A stretch of DNA of 64,000 nt from Pectinatus haikarae (GTDB lineage: Bacteria > Bacillota > Negativicutes > Selenomonadales > Selenomonadaceae): positions 398,501 to 462,500 of the forward strand of contig NZ_WIQM01000016.1 of NCBI RefSeq assembly GCF_015732185.1. The letters run 5' to 3'. Positions 52,524 to 63,812 of the stretch are shown here, in pieces. The position numbers and the translations under genes were made by a program. The notes under the pieces were generated by a model, which made no database searches, was not told where the DNA came from, and was given only the letters and a program-made list of their open reading frames with translations. Positions within the stretch are counted from its first letter, which is position 1, and each line of letters begins with the position of its first letter.

Positions 52524-53944
52524 TGAATTTATATGTTATTTATCCGGAAATTACTGTTTCGATTTTGGCATTGCTCTTGACGGTATTTGATCTCTTGCTG
52601 CCATCTAGAGAAACTCGTCGGTCTCTTGGCTATACAGCCCTACTGGTTCTATCAGTCTTGGCTGCAAGCCTGTTCTGGCAGTATCATATTACAGCTTCTC
52701 CTTATTTTTACCAGAATATGTTCTATTATGATAATTATGCCATCTTTTTCAAACAGCTTTTTTTACTGGCTGTCATTCTGACTATTCTTTTTTCTTTACG
52801 CTACACAGAGTCTATAAAATACAAAAGTGAATTTTATTCCATGCTTTTATTTGCGCTTGCAGGCATGATGATACTTGCTTCAGCCAATGACTTTCTGACT
52901 ATGTTTATCGGTCTGGAACTTATGACTATAAGCTTTTATGCTTTGACCGGTTTCAGTATGAATGATAAAAAATCTTCTGAAGCGGCTATTAAGTATCTTA
53001 TTATAGGCTCATTATCCACTGCTGTTATGCTTTATGGCATAAGTCTTATTTACGGAACGGCTCACAGTTTTTCTTTCTCTGCAATAAACGGAAATCCTGA
53101 CATTTTTTCGTTGCTCAGCATAGCAGGAATGATGATGATAATTTCTGCCATGTTTTTCAAAATGTCTGTCATCCCTTTTCATATGTGGTCTCCAGACACA
53201 TATGAAGGTGCTCCCACACCGGTTACCGCTCTTTTAGCCATGGGTTCAAAGGCAGCTGCTATCTCCGTCTTCATGCGTATACTTTTTGCGGCTTTTTGGC
53301 CGGCAGCCGATTATTTTCTGCCGATTTTATCCGTTTTTGCAGCTGTTTGCATGATCGGCGGCAACATCGCTGCAATGCGGCAAAAAAATATTAAAAGAAT
53401 GCTGGCTTATTCCTCCATTGCTCAAGCAGGATATATGCTTGTAGGGATTTGTGCCGCAAGCCTGCAGGGCATAAAGGGCGTTCTGTTTTATGCTTTTCTG
53501 TACATTTTGGCAAATGCAGGTGCCTTTGCTGTTCTTACTGTTGTTGAATTCTACAAAAAAGGTACTAACTATGATGATTTTGCGGGACTTTCGCAAAGTT
53601 CCCCCCTTCTGGCTATGGTCATGGCTGTATCGCTTCTTTCTATGGCTGGTATTCCCCCTACTGCAGGCTTCGCCGGTAAACTTTATTTATTCATGGCAGC
53701 TGTCGAGCATGGCTATCTATGGTTGGCATTTGTTGGTTTTATAATGTCTATGCTTTCCGTTTATTATTATCTCAAGGTAGTCAGAGTAATGTACAGTGAC
53801 ATACTTGATCCCGTCAATATCAATATATCCAGTTCCTTGCGCACTGCCATTTTAATCAGTATGACAGCCACCGTGCTCTTTGGTATATGGCCTCAATACT
53901 TATCCGTACTGACAAATCTTGCAGCCGTTACATTTCTAAAATAA
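52523..53944 (+). CDS. nuoN: NADH-quinone oxidoreductase subunit N
   Basis: A 473-residue antiporter-like proton pump subunit. Conserved parts are the glutamate in TMFIGLELMTISFYALTGF, FKMSVIPFHMWSPDTYEGAPTPVTALLAMGSKAA with its lysine, and YSSIAQAGYMLVG. The ATG at 52523 overlaps the nuoM stop as TAATG and has AGGAGGG eight bases upstream; an ATG six bases earlier is too close to that site. It closes the 11-gene operon. Confidence 0.95.
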   Translation: MNLYVIYPEITVSILALLLTVFDLLLPSRETRRSLGYTALLVLSVLAASLFWQYHITASPYFYQNMFYYDNYAIFFKQLFLLAVILTILFSLRYTESIKYKSEFYSMLLFALAGMMILASANDFLTMFIGLELMTISFYALTGFSMNDKKSSEAAIKYLIIGSLSTAVMLYGISLIYGTAHSFSFSAINGNPDIFSLLSIAGMMMIISAMFFKMSVIPFHMWSPDTYEGAPTPVTALLAMGSKAAAISVFMRILFAAFWPAADYFLPILSVFAAVCMIGGNIAAMRQKNIKRMLAYSSIAQAGYMLVGICAASLQGIKGVLFYAFLYILANAGAFAVLTVVEFYKKGTNYDDFAGLSQSSPLLAMVMAVSLLSMAGIPPTAGFAGKLYLFMAAVEHGYLWLAFVGFIMSMLSVYYYLKVVRVMYSDILDPVNINISSSLRTAILISMTATVLFGIWPQYLSVLTNLAAVTFLK

Positions 53945-54124
53945 TCTAAAAACCACCCGGAAAAAACCTTAAAAAAAGTGCTAAAACCTGACTGATAAGT
54001 TATAATAATACTGTAGTCACATCACACTTGGTACTGAATCACTGATTGATCCCAGACATACCGTCGATCAAAAATTTGATTGATGCGCCTGAAAAGTATT
54101 CATAATTTTTCTATGGAGGAATAC
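53945..54124. other. Spacer after nuoN
   Basis: 180 bp. AAAAACC...TTAAAAAAAG near 53950-53978 does not form a convincing terminator. A promoter for the phosphatase gene is expected here, but no consensus hexamers stand out. Confidence 0.25.
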
Positions 54125-54607
54125 ATGGTAAAAATATGTTTCTTATGCCACGGTAATATCTGCCGAAGTCCTATGGCCGAATTTGTTATGAAAGATCTGT
54201 TGCGGCACCGTAAACAGGAAGGGCAATTTCTGATAACTTCAGCGTCCACCAGCAGCGAAGAAATCGGCCGTGATATGCATCCTGAAACAAAATCCAAACT
54301 TCGGCAGAAAAAAATTCCCTATACTGTGCACCGGGCAATACAATTTACCCAGGCAGATTATCTGAAATACGACTATATTTTAGTCATGGATAGGCAGAAC
54401 ATACGTGAACTGCAATCGATCATCGAAAAAGATTCAGCACGAAAAATTCATTTGTTGCTTTCTTTTACAGACAATGTCAGTGAGATAGCGGACCCTTGGT
54501 ACACGGGAGATTTTGATTGTACTTATGATGATATAGCGAAAGGCTGCATGGCTTTTTTGCAATATATTATTAAGGATACCAAATTAACAGCGAAATCCAG
54601 TCAATGA
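54125..54607 (+). CDS. Low-molecular-weight protein-tyrosine phosphatase
   Basis: A 160-residue cytosolic phosphatase. The P-loop CHGNICRS (Cys8 to Arg14) starts nine residues into the protein, and the general-acid Asp is in ADPWYTGDFD near residue 121; both are needed for cysteine-based dephosphorylation of phosphotyrosine. Residue His9 stands where many members have Leu or Thr. The ATG at 54125 has GGAGG upstream; an upstream start at 54080 is unsupported. No kinase partner is nearby, so the substrate is unknown. The NifX-like gene starts 21 bases later. Confidence 0.92.
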   Translation: MVKICFLCHGNICRSPMAEFVMKDLLRHRKQEGQFLITSASTSSEEIGRDMHPETKSKLRQKKIPYTVHRAIQFTQADYLKYDYILVMDRQNIRELQSIIEKDSARKIHLLLSFTDNVSEIADPWYTGDFDCTYDDIAKGCMAFLQYIIKDTKLTAKSSQ

Positions 54608-54628
54608 ATAAGCAGGAGGTTTGCCAAT

Positions 54629-54976
54629 ATGATCATAGCAGTACCTTATGAAAAAGAACAAGTGTTTCAGCATTTTGGAAAAACGGAAACTTTTAAATTC
54701 TACAAAGTCAGCAAACATGCCATAATCAATACAGAAATGATCTCTGTCAGCGGCAGCGGGCATGGGAAGATAGTCGACATCCTTAAAGAAAAGGAAATTG
54801 ACATTCTTATCTGCGGAGGAATCGGCAGCGGCGCTCAAGACCTGCTGAAGCAGAATGGGATCCAATTTTTTGGTGGAGTTACCGGAAAAACCGATAAAGC
54901 TGTCAATGATTATCTTATGGGCAGTCTCCAATACGATGCCGATATACGATGTGACCATCACGACAGCCACAACTGA
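54629..54976 (+). CDS. NifX/NifB-type dinitrogenase iron-molybdenum cofactor biosynthesis family protein
   Basis: A 115-residue protein of the Di-Mo-Co binding fold. It starts MIIAVPYEKEQVFQHFGKTETFKFY and has ILICGGIGSGAQDLL, a typical cluster- or cofactor-binding core. The C-terminus ends in a histidine-rich tail (CDHHDSHN), suggesting metal binding. Stand-alone members exist in non-diazotrophs, so nitrogen fixation is not implied. AGGAGGT precedes the ATG. Confidence 0.82.
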   Translation: MIIAVPYEKEQVFQHFGKTETFKFYKVSKHAIINTEMISVSGSGHGKIVDILKEKEIDILICGGIGSGAQDLLKQNGIQFFGGVTGKTDKAVNDYLMGSLQYDADIRCDHHDSHN

Positions 54977-55000
54977 AACCAGGAAAAATAAATCTAATGA

Positions 55001-55047
55001 CAAAATTGCCTTAGAGAACACTCACTCTGTTCTCTAAGGCAATTTTG
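55001..55047. terminator. Bidirectional intrinsic terminator
   Basis: A perfect 20-bp inverted repeat (55001-55020 with 55028-55047) with a 7-base loop ends in T-rich sequence on both strands. It lies between the NifX-like gene and the convergent diguanylate cyclase gene. Confidence 0.9.
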
Positions 55048-55060
55048 TTGCTGAAACGAT

Positions 55061-56752
55061 TTATTTTCTGCCGAATATATAATAATAATTAAAATCACTT
55101 TTAATTATGTGTCCTACCGCAATTTCCTGAATAAGATATTTTGCAGCATCAATAAAAGTTATTTTTTCGTCTTTCAGATTTCTAAAGACAATATCTGCAT
55201 TTTTTAGCAATAAGCTATGGTTTTCTTTATGCTTGAGATATAACGGATAACCCGCCTTGGCCAAGATTTCCGCCTCGCGCTTAAAATGATTCTTAAGCTC
55301 CTCGCCAAGTGTTATAAACAAATCAGCAGGATTTTTGGATTCAGCAGCGGAAAAACAGCTATGTATAATTTGATTGGAAACACTTATAAGCCGATGATGA
55401 TCCCTGTCAATATGGATGTTGCCGCTTTTGAAAAAAGGACCCCATTGGATAGTCGTCGGTTTATCATTATATATTATTTTCAGTTCTTCATCGCTTATGA
55501 CTTTATTCCTTCCTGTAAGCTTGGCAAGATAAAGTGAATTATCTGTCCTCTTAAAAATTGTTTCGTCATCATCATTCTCGCGGTACTGCGTCACGCCAAA
55601 GCTTGCCGTAATAGCACCTATTTCCTTAAAATAATGCCCTGCTATGATCGCACGTATTTTTTCGGCAACATTTGTTGCCGAAGTCACATCCGTGTTTATG
55701 AGCAGGATAATAAATTCTTCACCGCCCCATCGGCATAAAATATCTGCGGCGCGTAAATTATCATTTAATACGCATGACAATTCCTTGAGCACAAAATCTC
55801 CCTTAAGATGACCATAACGATCATTTACTGTCTTGAAATGATCTATATCCAATAAGATAAATGATAAAGGCTGCTTTGTCCTGTTAATTTCTTTTAATTT
55901 ATTCTGGCAAGTTTCGATAAAATATATTCTGTTATATAATCCCGTCAAAGCATCTTTAGTAGCCAAATTAAAAAGTTTTTCATTTTTTGAAAGCAATTCC
56001 TTTTTGAGATAATATTGACTGACACATGATTTTATCCTGGCCATAAACATTTTGAAATCAAGTGGTTTCAATACAAAGTCATTAGCGCCAACGCTCAGGC
56101 AATGAGGCAGAATATTTTCATTATTATAAGCAGTAACCAAAATAATAATAGCTTCCTCGTTTTTTTCACGAATATACGAAATAACATCATCACCATTATA
56201 TTCAGGCATTACTAAATCTATCAGAAAAAAATTGTATTCCATGGCATGTTTTAAAAATTCTGATGGCTTCTGATAATAATCGACATTGCATATACCATGT
56301 GTATTGAAAAATGTTTTTATTATCTCAATTGAAAAACGGCTGTCATCAATAACTGCTATTTTGAACGTTTTTATCAGATTTATATTTTCCCGTTCTTTTT
56401 TTATAGTTTGCAAATAACGTACAAAACTGGCAGAATTGAATTGGTCTTTTTTAAAATAGGCCATGATCCCCATATTAAAACATTGCTTTTTTATTCTGAG
56501 ATTATCTTTTGCTGTGATTATAATAACAGGCGGATATACGAATCCGGTAGATGTCAGTTTTTTTATAAAATCATTTTTCAATATGCGATGAATATCCTGA
56601 TCAATTACAAGCAAATCAAATTTTTTCTCACTTATCCTTCTTGATGCTTGTTCAAACTCATCTGTACGTTCATATGAAAAGTCTTCTTGCATAGCAATAT
56701 CAGAAATTCTTTTTGAAAATGACTTATCATTTTCAAAATGCAGCAACAACAT
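55061..56752 (-). CDS. Diguanylate cyclase with two receiver domains and a C-terminal hemerythrin domain
   Basis: A 563-residue cytosolic signalling protein. Residues ~1-118 form a receiver-like domain (LLVIDQDI). Residues ~130-245 form a second receiver with Asp in FLIDLVMPEYNG and the conserved Lys in FVLKPLDF. A GGDEF domain (about 260-420) has DALTGLYNRIYF, the active-site RWGGEEF and an upstream RAAD (I-site, RxxD five residues before GGEEF), so c-di-GMP synthesis with product inhibition is likely. The last ~135 residues are a bacteriohemerythrin-type domain with HIDRDHHRL, HFKREAEI, LKHKENH and GHIIKSDF, supplying the His/Glu/Asp ligands of a di-iron oxygen site. No kinase gene is adjacent. 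It should couple oxygen or redox state and phosphorylation to c-di-GMP. Confidence 0.88.
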   Translation of the reverse strand: MLLLHFENDKSFSKRISDIAMQEDFSYERTDEFEQASRRISEKKFDLLVIDQDIHRILKNDFIKKLTSTGFVYPPVIIITAKDNLRIKKQCFNMGIMAYFKKDQFNSASFVRYLQTIKKERENINLIKTFKIAVIDDSRFSIEIIKTFFNTHGICNVDYYQKPSEFLKHAMEYNFFLIDLVMPEYNGDDVISYIREKNEEAIIILVTAYNNENILPHCLSVGANDFVLKPLDFKMFMARIKSCVSQYYLKKELLSKNEKLFNLATKDALTGLYNRIYFIETCQNKLKEINRTKQPLSFILLDIDHFKTVNDRYGHLKGDFVLKELSCVLNDNLRAADILCRWGGEEFIILLINTDVTSATNVAEKIRAIIAGHYFKEIGAITASFGVTQYRENDDDETIFKRTDNSLYLAKLTGRNKVISDEELKIIYNDKPTTIQWGPFFKSGNIHIDRDHHRLISVSNQIIHSCFSAAESKNPADLFITLGEELKNHFKREAEILAKAGYPLYLKHKENHSLLLKNADIVFRNLKDEKITFIDAAKYLIQEIAVGHIIKSDFNYYYIFGRK

Positions 56753-57000
56753 ATTATCCCCCCAGTTATCATAAATAAAATAATACTACTGCATCCACAC
56801 TCAAAATATTCAGCAAAATCTTTTTCATGCCAACTATATTTAAATTCGCAGCAATTATTATGCCGTAAATTTTTATAACCGGCAACGCATAAAAATGAGA
56901 AGCAATAAGTCTAATTATAGCATATTTTAGAGAAAATATATCTACTTATACAAATGAAACAACGCTGAACACAAATCATTATTCAATAATGAACGACAAA

Positions 57001-58440
57001 TCATTTCCCCAAAAGTCCGCCTAATATGCGCATGCCTGTTTCTATCTGCTGGAGGGAAAGTGACGCAAAACTGATCCGTATATGCTGCCTGTCAATATGA
57101 CGCGGATAGAATCCTGTACCATCTGTCAACAATAATTTGTTATCTTCCGCTGTCCTGCATAATTCATCAGCAGTCACTCCCTCTGGCAGTTTTAGCCAAA
57201 AAGAAAGTCCTCCGTGTGGATTTCTCCAAGATACAGTGGCCGGCAGATACTGTTTTGCCGTATTATAGGCAAAATCAAATTGCGCACTATATATTCGTCT
57301 AATATCACCTACATGTTTTTGCCATAGGCCCTCACGCAGATAAAGATCGAATATTCTCTGAGTAAAACCGGATGTAGAAATATCGGCAATATATTTTACT
57401 TGCAACAACTTCTTTGATAAACATTCCGGCATATTTAAAAAAGCGATCCGCAGTCCCGGCATAAAAATTTTAGAAAAACTTTTTATATAGATAATCCTGT
57501 CATCCCTATCAAGTGATTTAAGTGGAAATAAAGGTGACGGACAATATGATAATTCACTTATATAATCATCTTCCAAAATAAAAGTATTATAATACCGCGC
57601 CAATGATAAAAGTTGATTTCGTTTTTTCAAACTATACGAACAACCTGATGGATTTTGCAGCACCGGCATTAAATAAATAAGTTTGGGATGAAACCGGCGC
57701 AGCTGAGATTCCAATACATTTAGATCAATACCATCCTCTTCAAGAGGTATATCTATTATTTTTGCTCCTCTTGCCAAAAAAGCAGCCATAGCTCCCGGAT
57801 AAGTTGGCGTTTCAGTGAACACATAGTCACCATGATTTAACAGAGTGCGCGAAACTATATCAATTCCCTGTTGTGCTCCCGAAATTATTTGCAGATTATG
57901 AGCATCTGTAAAAATTTTACTTTTCCGCAAATATTGGGCAATAGACTGGCGCAAGGGAAAAAAACCTTGACTTTCCTGATAGGTAAAGGCACGCCCCTGA
58001 TCCCGATCCAATATTTTTATAAGAACTTTTTTTAATTCGTCCACAGATACAATATCAGGATTCAGCGATATGCTGCGCATATTTATAAAAGATATATTTT
58101 CTCTGGGATCCAATAATTCCGGGGTATATATTTTAGCTGTATCAAACTCATAGTCAACAGCTGAATGAACAGCCATAGGCTGCTCAGAAACATAACTGCC
58201 GCTGCCTGCTGCGGAAAAAATAAAACCATTTTTTTCCAATTCTTTATATGCATTTACTACTGTTCCTGTATTTATAGATAAATAATCAGCCAATTTTCTC
58301 ACAGGTGGAAGTTTATATCCCGGAGCAAATATTCCTGAACGAATTAATTTCAAAAGTTCACTATATAATTGAACATATAATGCTTCTTTTGTATTTCTTA
58401 TTAATTGTATCGATACAAAGTCATTGAATTCCTTTTTCAT
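57001..58440 (-). CDS. pdxR: MocR/GntR-family regulator with aminotransferase domain (PdxR-like)
   Basis: A 479-residue chimeric regulator. The N-terminal GntR winged helix (about 12-80) contains YVQLYSELLKLIRSGIFAPGYKLPPVRKLADYL and NTGTVVNAYKELEKNGFI. The rest is a fold-type I aminotransferase domain, with the PLP-binding lysine in SFSKIFMPGLR and the segment TPTYPGAM. Divergent from pdxST, 121 bases away, so it should sense pyridoxal phosphate and control the pair, as PdxR does in other Gram-positives. The ATG at 58440 has GGAG upstream. The catalytic lysine is intact. Confidence 0.9.
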   Translation of the reverse strand: MKKEFNDFVSIQLIRNTKEALYVQLYSELLKLIRSGIFAPGYKLPPVRKLADYLSINTGTVVNAYKELEKNGFIFSAAGSGSYVSEQPMAVHSAVDYEFDTAKIYTPELLDPRENISFINMRSISLNPDIVSVDELKKVLIKILDRDQGRAFTYQESQGFFPLRQSIAQYLRKSKIFTDAHNLQIISGAQQGIDIVSRTLLNHGDYVFTETPTYPGAMAAFLARGAKIIDIPLEEDGIDLNVLESQLRRFHPKLIYLMPVLQNPSGCSYSLKKRNQLLSLARYYNTFILEDDYISELSYCPSPLFPLKSLDRDDRIIYIKSFSKIFMPGLRIAFLNMPECLSKKLLQVKYIADISTSGFTQRIFDLYLREGLWQKHVGDIRRIYSAQFDFAYNTAKQYLPATVSWRNPHGGLSFWLKLPEGVTADELCRTAEDNKLLLTDGTGFYPRHIDRQHIRISFASLSLQQIETGMRILGGLLGK

Positions 58441-58498
58441 ATTGCATTTACTCCATATATTTGTTAAAATAAGAAAATTTATTAAAATCATCTTACAA

Positions 58499-58530
58499 TT
58501 GTACTAGTACAGTTCTATTTTAATAAATTT
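58499..58530. promoter_or_regulatory. Candidate PdxR operator / pdxS promoter
   Basis: TGTACTAGTACA (58500-58511) is a perfect 12-bp palindrome in the 121-bp space between pdxR and pdxS. A possible -35 (TTGTAC, 58499-58504) overlaps it, with TAATAA 16 bases later. Placement suggests it is an operator for the divergent regulator. Confidence 0.5.
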
Positions 58531-58561
58531 CCAAAATTTGTCAATAAGGAGCTAAAATTTT

Positions 58562-59440
58562 ATGGAATCAAGATATCAATTAAACAAAGATCTTGCTCAA
58601 ATGCTTAAAGGCGGCGTAATCATGGATGTCACCAACGTGGAACAGGCCCAGACGGCGGAAGAAGCAGGTGCCGTTGCTGTTATGGCGCTTGAACGGGTCC
58701 CTGCTGATATCAGACGCGAAGGCGGTGTCGCACGCATGTCCGATCCGAAAATGATCCGTGAAATAAAAGAAATTGTATCCATACCAGTTATGGCAAAAGC
58801 ACGGATAGGTCATTTTGTTGAAGCGCAGATATTGGAAGCCGTGGGAATAGATTATATAGATGAATCTGAAGTTCTCACACCTGCGGACAATACAAATCAT
58901 ATTGATAAAGCTTCTTTTAAAATCCCCTTTGTATGCGGGGCAAGAAATTTGGGAGAAGCCCTGCGGCGCATAGGTGAAGGGGCTTCAATGATAAGAACGA
59001 AAGGAGAAGCCGGCACTGGCAATGTGGTAGAAGCAGTAACACATATGCGTACTATGTTGAATGATATACGCCGTGTCAAACTGGCCTCCCCAATGGAGCT
59101 TATGAGTATAGCTAAAGACTTTGGCGCACCAATCGATCTCATCAAATACGTTCACGATAATGGTTCTCTGCCTGTGGTAAATTTTGCAGCCGGCGGCATT
59201 GCAACCCCTGCCGATGCAGCATTGATGATGCAGCTTGGGGTCGACGGTGTTTTTGTGGGATCCGGTATATTCAAGTCAGGAAATCCCATGAAAAGAGCAA
59301 GAGCGATTGTAGAAGCTGTCACATACTATAATGACCCGCAGAGACTGGCAAAAATTTCCGAAGACCTTGGACCGGCTATGGTGGGAATTAATATCGAATC
59401 AATTGACGAAAAGGAAAAATTTGCTGACAGAGGTTGGTAA
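58562..59440 (+). CDS. pdxS: Pyridoxal 5'-phosphate synthase subunit PdxS
   Basis: A 292-residue TIM-barrel that combines ribose 5-phosphate, glyceraldehyde 3-phosphate and ammonia to give pyridoxal phosphate. Recognised by [54 protein letters not shown] and the phosphate-binding [12 protein letters not shown]. The catalytic lysines lie in the first and in the KGEAG part. AAGGAG precedes the ATG. Paired with PdxT. Confidence 0.98.
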   Translation: MESRYQLNKDLAQMLKGGVIMDVTNVEQAQTAEEAGAVAVMALERVPADIRREGGVARMSDPKMIREIKEIVSIPVMAKARIGHFVEAQILEAVGIDYIDESEVLTPADNTNHIDKASFKIPFVCGARNLGEALRRIGEGASMIRTKGEAGTGNVVEAVTHMRTMLNDIRRVKLASPMELMSIAKDFGAPIDLIKYVHDNGSLPVVNFAAGGIATPADAALMMQLGVDGVFVGSGIFKSGNPMKRARAIVEAVTYYNDPQRLAKISEDLGPAMVGINIESIDEKEKFADRGW

Positions 59441-59442
59441 TA

Positions 59443-60009
59443 ATGAAAAAAATAGGTGTTTTGGCTATGCAGGGAGCTGTCGATGAACATCTGAAAAAAT
59501 TAAAAGCAGTTGGTGCAGCGGGCCGCAAGATACGAAGTGAAGATGAACTTGATCAAATTGACGGTATTATCATTCCCGGAGGTGAATCCACAGCTATAGG
59601 AAAATTGCTGGAAGCATTTGGCCTAATGGAGCCATTACATAAGAAAATAGATGCTGGTATGCCGGTGTGGGGAACATGCGCAGGTATGATCTTATTAGCT
59701 AAACATATCTGTGATCAGAAAAAAACCTATCTTAACGCTATGGACATACTTGTCCGCCGCAACGCTTACGGCGGACAGCTGGACAGCTTTACCGCAATGC
59801 AGCGTGTCAAACATGTATCGGCAAATGAAATACCTATGGTATTTATTCGTGCACCATATATCGACAAGGCAGATAAAGGAGTGGAAATCCTGGCAGAAAC
59901 ACGCGGACATATTATAGCAGCGAAACAAAAAAATATGCTGGCCACTTCTTTTCACCCTGAACTGACCGCAGATAACAGTTTTCATAAATATTTTGTTGAA
60001 TTATGTTGA
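59443..60009 (+). CDS. pdxT: Pyridoxal 5'-phosphate synthase glutaminase subunit PdxT
   Basis: A 188-residue class I glutaminase that supplies ammonia to PdxS. The catalytic Cys79 is in WGTCAGMI and the His-Glu pair in SFHPELT near residue 170; PGGEST is the oxyanion strand. ATG at 59443 is placed two bases after the pdxS stop with AGAGG upstream; a TTG start at 59434 is less likely. Confidence 0.97.
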   Translation: MKKIGVLAMQGAVDEHLKKLKAVGAAGRKIRSEDELDQIDGIIIPGGESTAIGKLLEAFGLMEPLHKKIDAGMPVWGTCAGMILLAKHICDQKKTYLNAMDILVRRNAYGGQLDSFTAMQRVKHVSANEIPMVFIRAPYIDKADKGVEILAETRGHIIAAKQKNMLATSFHPELTADNSFHKYFVELC

Positions 60010-60040
60010 TCGGATATACTTTTTCTTAAGAATTTTTATA

Positions 60041-60069
60041 CAAAAAGAGCAGGGCATTTGCCCTGCTCT
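60041..60069 (-). terminator. Intrinsic terminator of the rRNA-tRNA operon
   Basis: A perfect 10-bp stem (AGAGCAGGGC with GCCCTGCTCT, four-base loop) is followed on the minus strand by five T residues. It lies 125 bases beyond tRNA-Trp and ends the minus-strand rRNA transcript. It also lies 36 bases past the convergent pdxT stop. Confidence 0.85.
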
Positions 60070-60194
60070 AAAAGTTATGCTGTATTTCCTTAAATTGTTT
60101 TACTAATATAATAGCCAGTATATTGTCTGCGTTATTATATAAAAATATATACAAAAAACCAGATTCTCTATTGAAAATCTGGCTGCACATTCTA
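60070..60194. other. Spacer between rRNA operon terminator and tRNA-Trp
   Basis: 125 bp, AT-rich. No gene or repeat seen apart from a short matched pair around 60161-60183 (CCAGATT with AATCTGG, 7 bp). Confidence 0.3.
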
Positions 60195-60270
60195 TGGCAG
60201 GGGCAGAAGGACTTGAACCCTCAACCAATGGTTTTGGAGACCACTACTCTACCAATTGAGCTATACCCCT
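60195..60270 (-). tRNA. tRNA-Trp (anticodon CCA)
   Basis: A 76-base tRNA on the minus strand with encoded CCA (complement of TGG at 60195-60197). The seven-base anticodon loop CTCCAAA carries CCA, flanked by stem strands GTGGT and ACCAT. The T loop is TTCAAGT, and the acceptor strands AGGGGTA/TGCCCCT pair with one wobble. Discriminator base G, as for tRNA-Trp. Confidence 0.97.
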
Positions 60271-60271
60271 A

Positions 60272-60349
60272 TGGGGTGACTAGTGGGGATCGAACCCACG
60301 CAATAACGGAGCCACAATCCGCCGTGTTGACCGCTTCACCATAGCCACC
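60272..60349 (-). tRNA. tRNA-His (anticodon GTG)
   Basis: A minus-strand tRNA with anticodon GTG in loop TTGTGGC. It has the extra 5' G (G-1) opposite C73, a histidine identity element, at 60349 and 60275. CCA is encoded (60272-60274). Acceptor strands GTGGCTA and TAGTCAC pair. Only one base separates its 3' end from tRNA-Trp, so an endonuclease must cut between them. Confidence 0.97.
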
Positions 60350-60366
60350 ATATTAATAGAAAAAGC

Positions 60367-60399
60367 AATATCAGGTTATCAAAATGACAACCTGATATA
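60367..60399 (-). terminator. Terminator-like hairpin between 5S rRNA and tRNA-His
   Basis: A 13-bp stem with one mismatch (ATATCAGGTTATC with GACAACCTGATAT) is followed on the minus strand by TGCTTTTTCT. It sits between 5S and the tRNAs and may cause partial termination or mark a processing site. Confidence 0.55.
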
Positions 60400-60405
60400 A
60401 ACTGA

Positions 60406-60521
60406 ACCGGCAGCAACCTAATCTCCCAGGGGGCTGCCCCCCAAGTACCTTCGGCCTGTGGATGCTTAACTACTGTGTTCGGAATGGGAACAGGTGGATC
60501 CATCCAGGTATCGCCACCAGA
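60406..60521 (-). rRNA. 5S ribosomal RNA
   Basis: About 116 bases on the minus strand. The 5' segment (TCTGGTGGCGAT), the CCGAACACAGTAGTTAAG core and the 3' GGCAGCC..GGTTGCTGCCGG closing helix are typical of Firmicutes 5S. Ends are approximate by a few bases. Confidence 0.95.
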
Positions 60522-60531
60522 TGCTTCAGAT

Positions 60532-60737
60532 CTTACTGCTTTAGCAGTCTAGAGATGAAGTACGCAAAGTGAGCATCGCGAACGACGCGTTTCCTTGCCC
60601 TTCTTAGTGCTTCAGCACTTAGAAATAAAGTACGCAGAGTGAACGCTAGTGAACGCGCGTTTCCTCTAAAATTATCTTAATGCTTTAGCATTGAGATAAT
60701 CAGCACGCAAAGTGAGTTTACGAACGCCGCGTTTCCT
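60532..60737 (-). repeat. Three hairpin-plus-core repeats in the 23S-5S spacer
   Basis: Three units follow one another. Each has a short hairpin with loop TTTA or TTCA (60535-60548, 60606-60619, 60671-60700) and then a ~36-base core (about 60560-60595, 60630-60665, 60703-60736). Each core starts (G/A)CACGCAAAGTGA or GTACGCA(A/G)AGTGA and ends GCGTTTCCT. Centre parts vary. The spacer is otherwise non-coding (60522-60888). Confidence 0.75.
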
Positions 60738-60888
60738 CAAACGTTCTTTTCTGCACCTTAGTGCTCATATATAAAGTAAACCAGGAACTAATCTGCTGCT
60801 TTCCCTTTACCTATATACTTTCATGAGTGATCTTGCACACTCAAAACTTCACAGAAGAAATCAGGACCAAACATTTATAGATGAAATT

Positions 60889-63812
<2,924 letters not shown>

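Noticed and set aside
54629..54976. Evidence for nitrogen fixation from the NifX/NifB-type gene
   Set aside because: Stand-alone Di-Mo-Co proteins are common in non-diazotrophs and no nif genes are present in the window.
54584..55021. A 145-residue minus-strand frame opposite the NifX-like gene
   Set aside because: It runs antisense through a well-supported gene and its terminator, and shows no family motif.
60532..60737. CRISPR-like repeat spacing in the rRNA spacer
   Set aside because: Only three imperfect units, with hairpins between them and no regular unique spacers; no cas genes in the window.
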